NCBI GenBank assembly: GCA_020438185.1
Contig: JAGQVC010000072.1
Coordinates: 1 to 7,384 of the forward strand
Source of the DNA: Bacteroidota bacterium
Lineage (GTDB): Bacteria; Bacteroidota; Bacteroidia; M30B66
Length of the DNA: 7,384 bases
Direction of reading: 5' to 3'
Each line of letters opens with the position of its first letter. Position 1 is the stretch's first letter. Of this stretch, positions 5,812 through 7,384 are shown piece by piece. The notes beneath the pieces are model-generated. The model searched no databases. It saw nothing but the letters and a program-made list of their open reading frames with translations, and was not told the origin of the DNA. Both the position numbers and the translations under genes were made by a program.

Positions 5812-5901
5812 ATGCGTTTAACAAGATTGAATACCGGCTATTCAATCGACTTTTTGCTTTGTTCAATTTTGATTGGGAAATCTGCCAATCTTTCTCCATA
5901 A
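5812..5901 (+). CDS. Possible 29-aa leader ORF overlapping the FG-GAP gene start
   Basis: ATG at 5812 to TAA at 5899-5901, encoding MRLTRLNTGYSIDFLLCSIL and a short SANLSP-ending tail. It starts 4 nt after the 25-aa frame ends, and its stop overlaps the first ATG of the FG-GAP gene (TAATG), an arrangement seen in coupled genes. It carries both the 5825-5847 and 5871-5890 hairpins inside it. There is no recognisable domain, no Shine-Dalgarno sequence and no run of one amino acid, so it could equally be a chance frame. Confidence 0.2.
   Translation: MRLTRLNTGYSIDFLLCSILIGKSANLSP
5825..5855 (+). terminator. 9-bp hairpin followed by T-run (terminator-like, or a 23-bp operator dyad)
   Basis: GATTGAATA (5825-5833) and TATTCAATC (5839-5847) are perfect reverse complements around a CCGGC loop, followed after GAC by TTTTT (5851-5855). 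It resembles an intrinsic terminator with an A/T-rich stem, placed after the 25-aa frame and the M23 operon and 54 nt upstream of the FG-GAP start. The same symmetry would suit a dimeric repressor site. Confidence 0.5.
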
Positions 5902-5917
5902 TGATGCTGCATCATTA
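5871..5917 (+). promoter_or_regulatory. Two dyads at the translation start of the FG-GAP gene
   Basis: GATTGG (5871-5876) pairs with CCAATC (5885-5890) over an 8-nt loop and is followed by TTTCT. Immediately after, TAATGATGCTGCATCATTA (5899-5917) is a perfect odd palindrome that can fold as an 8-bp stem with a CTG loop. It contains both candidate start codons (5901 and 5904), so in RNA it would bury the initiation site. Confidence 0.4.
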
Positions 5918-7384
5918 CACTCTTAGCTCTTCTAATTCGAACAGCTCCCGCATTAAGCCTGCGCGAATCGTTTTCGGCATGCTTATGCTTTTCTTTCTGG
6001 TTCCTGCCTTGTCGCAGGCTCAGCAGGAAATCTGCAACAACGGTATCGACGACGATGGCGATAATCTGGTTGATGTGTTTGACCCCGATTGTCCCTGCGA
6101 CGACCAGATTCTGCTTTGCCAACCTTCCTGCGAGTTCGTATCGCCCGGAGGGCAGCTTAACTTCAACTCACAGTGGGCAAGCGACGATACAATACCTGTT
6201 TACCAAACTCCGCTTGTTGGCGATATTGATAATGACGGGGTGCCCGAAGCCATATTTCTGTCGTCCAACTCGCTCGTTACCAACGAACCCCGGCGGGCAA
6301 AGGACATTCTTATAATTAATGGTGTTACCGGAGCCACCGAAACAACTATAACTACTCCTTTTGTTGCCTGGGTTGGACCAACACCATTTGCCATGGCCGA
6401 TATTGATGGCGACGGGTTCGGCGAAATCATCGTGGCTGCCATGGACCATTCCGATAATCCGGCGGCAACCCGTCGCCACCTGGTTTGCTACGAACACACC
6501 GGCGCGCTCAAATGGGTGAGCGATTCAACCTTTGGAAATGCGGCTACCGCGCGCTTCGGAAGCTCTGTGGGTATTGCCGATTTTAACAACGACGGCGTAG
6601 CCGAGGTATATGTTTACAACCAGATTTTTAATGCGGCTACGGGTAAACTTCTCGCCTCCGGCGGAAATGCCAACGGACAGGGAATAATGACCAACCAGGC
6701 ATTTGGCGACCTGGCCAATCCTGTTGCAGCCGATATTACCACGGACCCGGGCCTGGAACTGGCAGCCGGAAATACCGTCTATAATGTAACAATCACCAAC
6801 CTAACCGGACTCACGGGTAATGCCATGATTCCCATTACAATCGCAGGTCACGGCGATGGTTATACTTCGGTAGCCGATATCGATTTGGACGGTAACATGG
6901 ACATTGTAGTAGCCTCTGAGGGATCAACAGGCGAACTCTATGTCTGGAACCCGGGTAACGGAACACCTTTCCTGATTGCATCCAGAACCTTCTCTAACAC
7001 GGGTAGTAACTGGATCGGAGTACCTTTTATTGGTGATATGGATAAGGACTGCGAGCCCGAAATCGGTGTTACGCGGGCACAACGTGTTTATGCACTCGAT
7101 TACGTTGGAACAACCACTCTAGCCACCAAGTGGACCCTGATCACCTCGGATGGTTCAGGCTTTACGGGCATTACCATGTTCGACTTTAACCAGGACGGAA
7201 CCCAGGAACTGGTTTACCGCGATGAGTCGCAACTGCGAATTATTGATGGTAGTGGAAGTACACCGGTAACTATTGGTTCAAATCCCTGTGCATCGGGAAC
7301 CGGAACCGAAATGGCAGTAGTAGCCGATATTGATGGTGACGGACGTGCAGAAATTTGTGTGAGCTGCGCCACAATCGATAATAA
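5901..7384 (+). CDS. Large secreted FG-GAP/VCBS repeat protein (N-terminal part)
   Basis: 494 codons are visible and the frame is open at the right edge. Residues 1-40 form a long signal peptide: polar/basic start, hydrophobic GMLMLFFLVPAL, likely cut after SQA. ATGs at 5901 and 5904 are both possible; Met27 would remove the basic n-region. A Cys/Asp-rich module follows (EICNNGIDDDGDNLVD at 43-58, cysteines 44, 64, 66, 73, 77), known from many Bacteroidota surface proteins and probably Ca-binding. Then come eight FG-GAP-type loops: GDIDNDGVPE (107), ADIDGDGFGE (166), ADFNNDGVAE (226), ADITTDPGLE (277, degenerate), ADIDLDGNMD (325), GDMDKDCEPE (378, degenerate), FDFNQDGTQE (427) and ADIDGDGRAE (475), spaced 48-60 residues, indicating beta-propeller blades. 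It is likely an exported or surface protein and perhaps type IX cargo; the C-terminal sorting domain would lie outside the window. The substrate or adhesive target is unknown. Confidence 0.9.
   Translation, partial: MMLHHYTLSSSNSNSSRIKPARIVFGMLMLFFLVPALSQAQQEICNNGIDDDGDNLVDVFDPDCPCDDQILLCQPSCEFVSPGGQLNFNSQWASDDTIPVYQTPLVGDIDNDGVPEAIFLSSNSLVTNEPRRAKDILIINGVTGATETTITTPFVAWVGPTPFAMADIDGDGFGEIIVAAMDHSDNPAATRRHLVCYEHTGALKWVSDSTFGNAATARFGSSVGIADFNNDGVAEVYVYNQIFNAATGKLLASGGNANGQGIMTNQAFGDLANPVAADITTDPGLELAAGNTVYNVTITNLTGLTGNAMIPITIAGHGDGYTSVADIDLDGNMDIVVASEGSTGELYVWNPGNGTPFLIASRTFSNTGSNWIGVPFIGDMDKDCEPEIGVTRAQRVYALDYVGTTTLATKWTLITSDGSGFTGITMFDFNQDGTQELVYRDESQLRIIDGSGSTPVTIGSNPCASGTGTEMAVVADIDGDGRAEICVSCATIDN

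Larger units (their letters stand above)
5557..5900. other. 344-nt stretch without a firmly supported gene, rich in small repeats and hairpins
   Basis: No tRNA, rRNA or long frame is visible. It contains a tandem AACCTTC pair (5587-5600), an inverted repeat TGAATC/GATTCA (5581-5606) without a T-run, the CCGCC-GCA-GGCG mini-palindrome (5627-5641), the GCTATWACATG repeats (5652-5679), two micro-ORFs (5730-5807 and 5812-5901) and two hairpins (5825-5847 and 5871-5890). I see no exact TAnnTTTG promoter; TTGCTTTG at 5773-5780 and 5854-5861 and CAATTTTG at 5864-5871 each differ by one base and lack a well-spaced TTG. Confidence 0.6.

Noticed and set aside
5557..5900. CRISPR array, tRNA or insertion sequence in the gene-free stretch
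   Set aside because: The repeats are too short and irregular for CRISPR, no cloverleaf is visible, and there is no transposase fragment or long terminal inverted repeat.
5838..6122. 94-codon minus-strand frame over the FG-GAP gene start
   Set aside because: The plus-strand frame has a signal peptide, a known Cys/Asp module and FG-GAP loops, whereas this one has no recognisable content.

Overview
The window looks like chromosomal DNA from a gliding or type IX secretion-competent member of the Bacteroidota. Four observations support this: a full-length PorW/SprE-type TPR lipoprotein, the conserved bactofilin-AtpZ gene pair, a membrane-anchored M23 peptidase with the characteristic KYRLVVMNDETFEEKYS and TPLREYIPGYS segments, and a large secreted FG-GAP protein opening with an EICNNGIDDDGD module. 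A TAnnTTTG-type promoter candidate fits the same phylum. I cannot place it below phylum level.

Left part (1-3904, all minus strand). Reading from right to left: porW/sprE (892 codons, non-ATG start); a 69-nt gap with a candidate Bacteroidota promoter; a bactofilin; AtpZ, overlapping the bactofilin by 47 nt; a four-helix AtpI-like membrane protein, coupled to AtpZ by an ATGA overlap; and the first 42 codons of a lysine-rich, single-anchor membrane protein that resembles a class A penicillin-binding protein. Contrary to what the AtpZ context suggests, the last gene does not look like atpB.

Middle part (4023-5556, plus strand). A 118-nt divergent intergenic region separates porW from a tightly packed three-gene unit: an M23/LytM peptidase with all zinc and catalytic histidines, a 173-aa secreted protein of unknown function (TAATG overlap), and a 45-aa very basic protein (ATGA overlap) preceded by an unusually good Shine-Dalgarno sequence. 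This unit and the left operon share a cell-envelope theme: peptidoglycan, cytoskeletal scaffold and secretion machinery.

Right part (5557-7384). A 344-nt stretch without a firmly supported gene holds several unexplained structures: a tandem GCTATWACATG repeat, a 25-codon hydrophobic micro-ORF followed by a 9-bp hairpin and T-run, a 29-codon ORF ending in a TAATG overlap, and two further dyads, one of which folds over the start codon of the next gene. That gene (5901 to beyond the window end) encodes a secreted multi-blade FG-GAP/VCBS protein. It is a plausible type IX secretion cargo, although its C-terminus, where the sorting domain would be, lies outside. The least explained part of the window is the leader 5652-5917.
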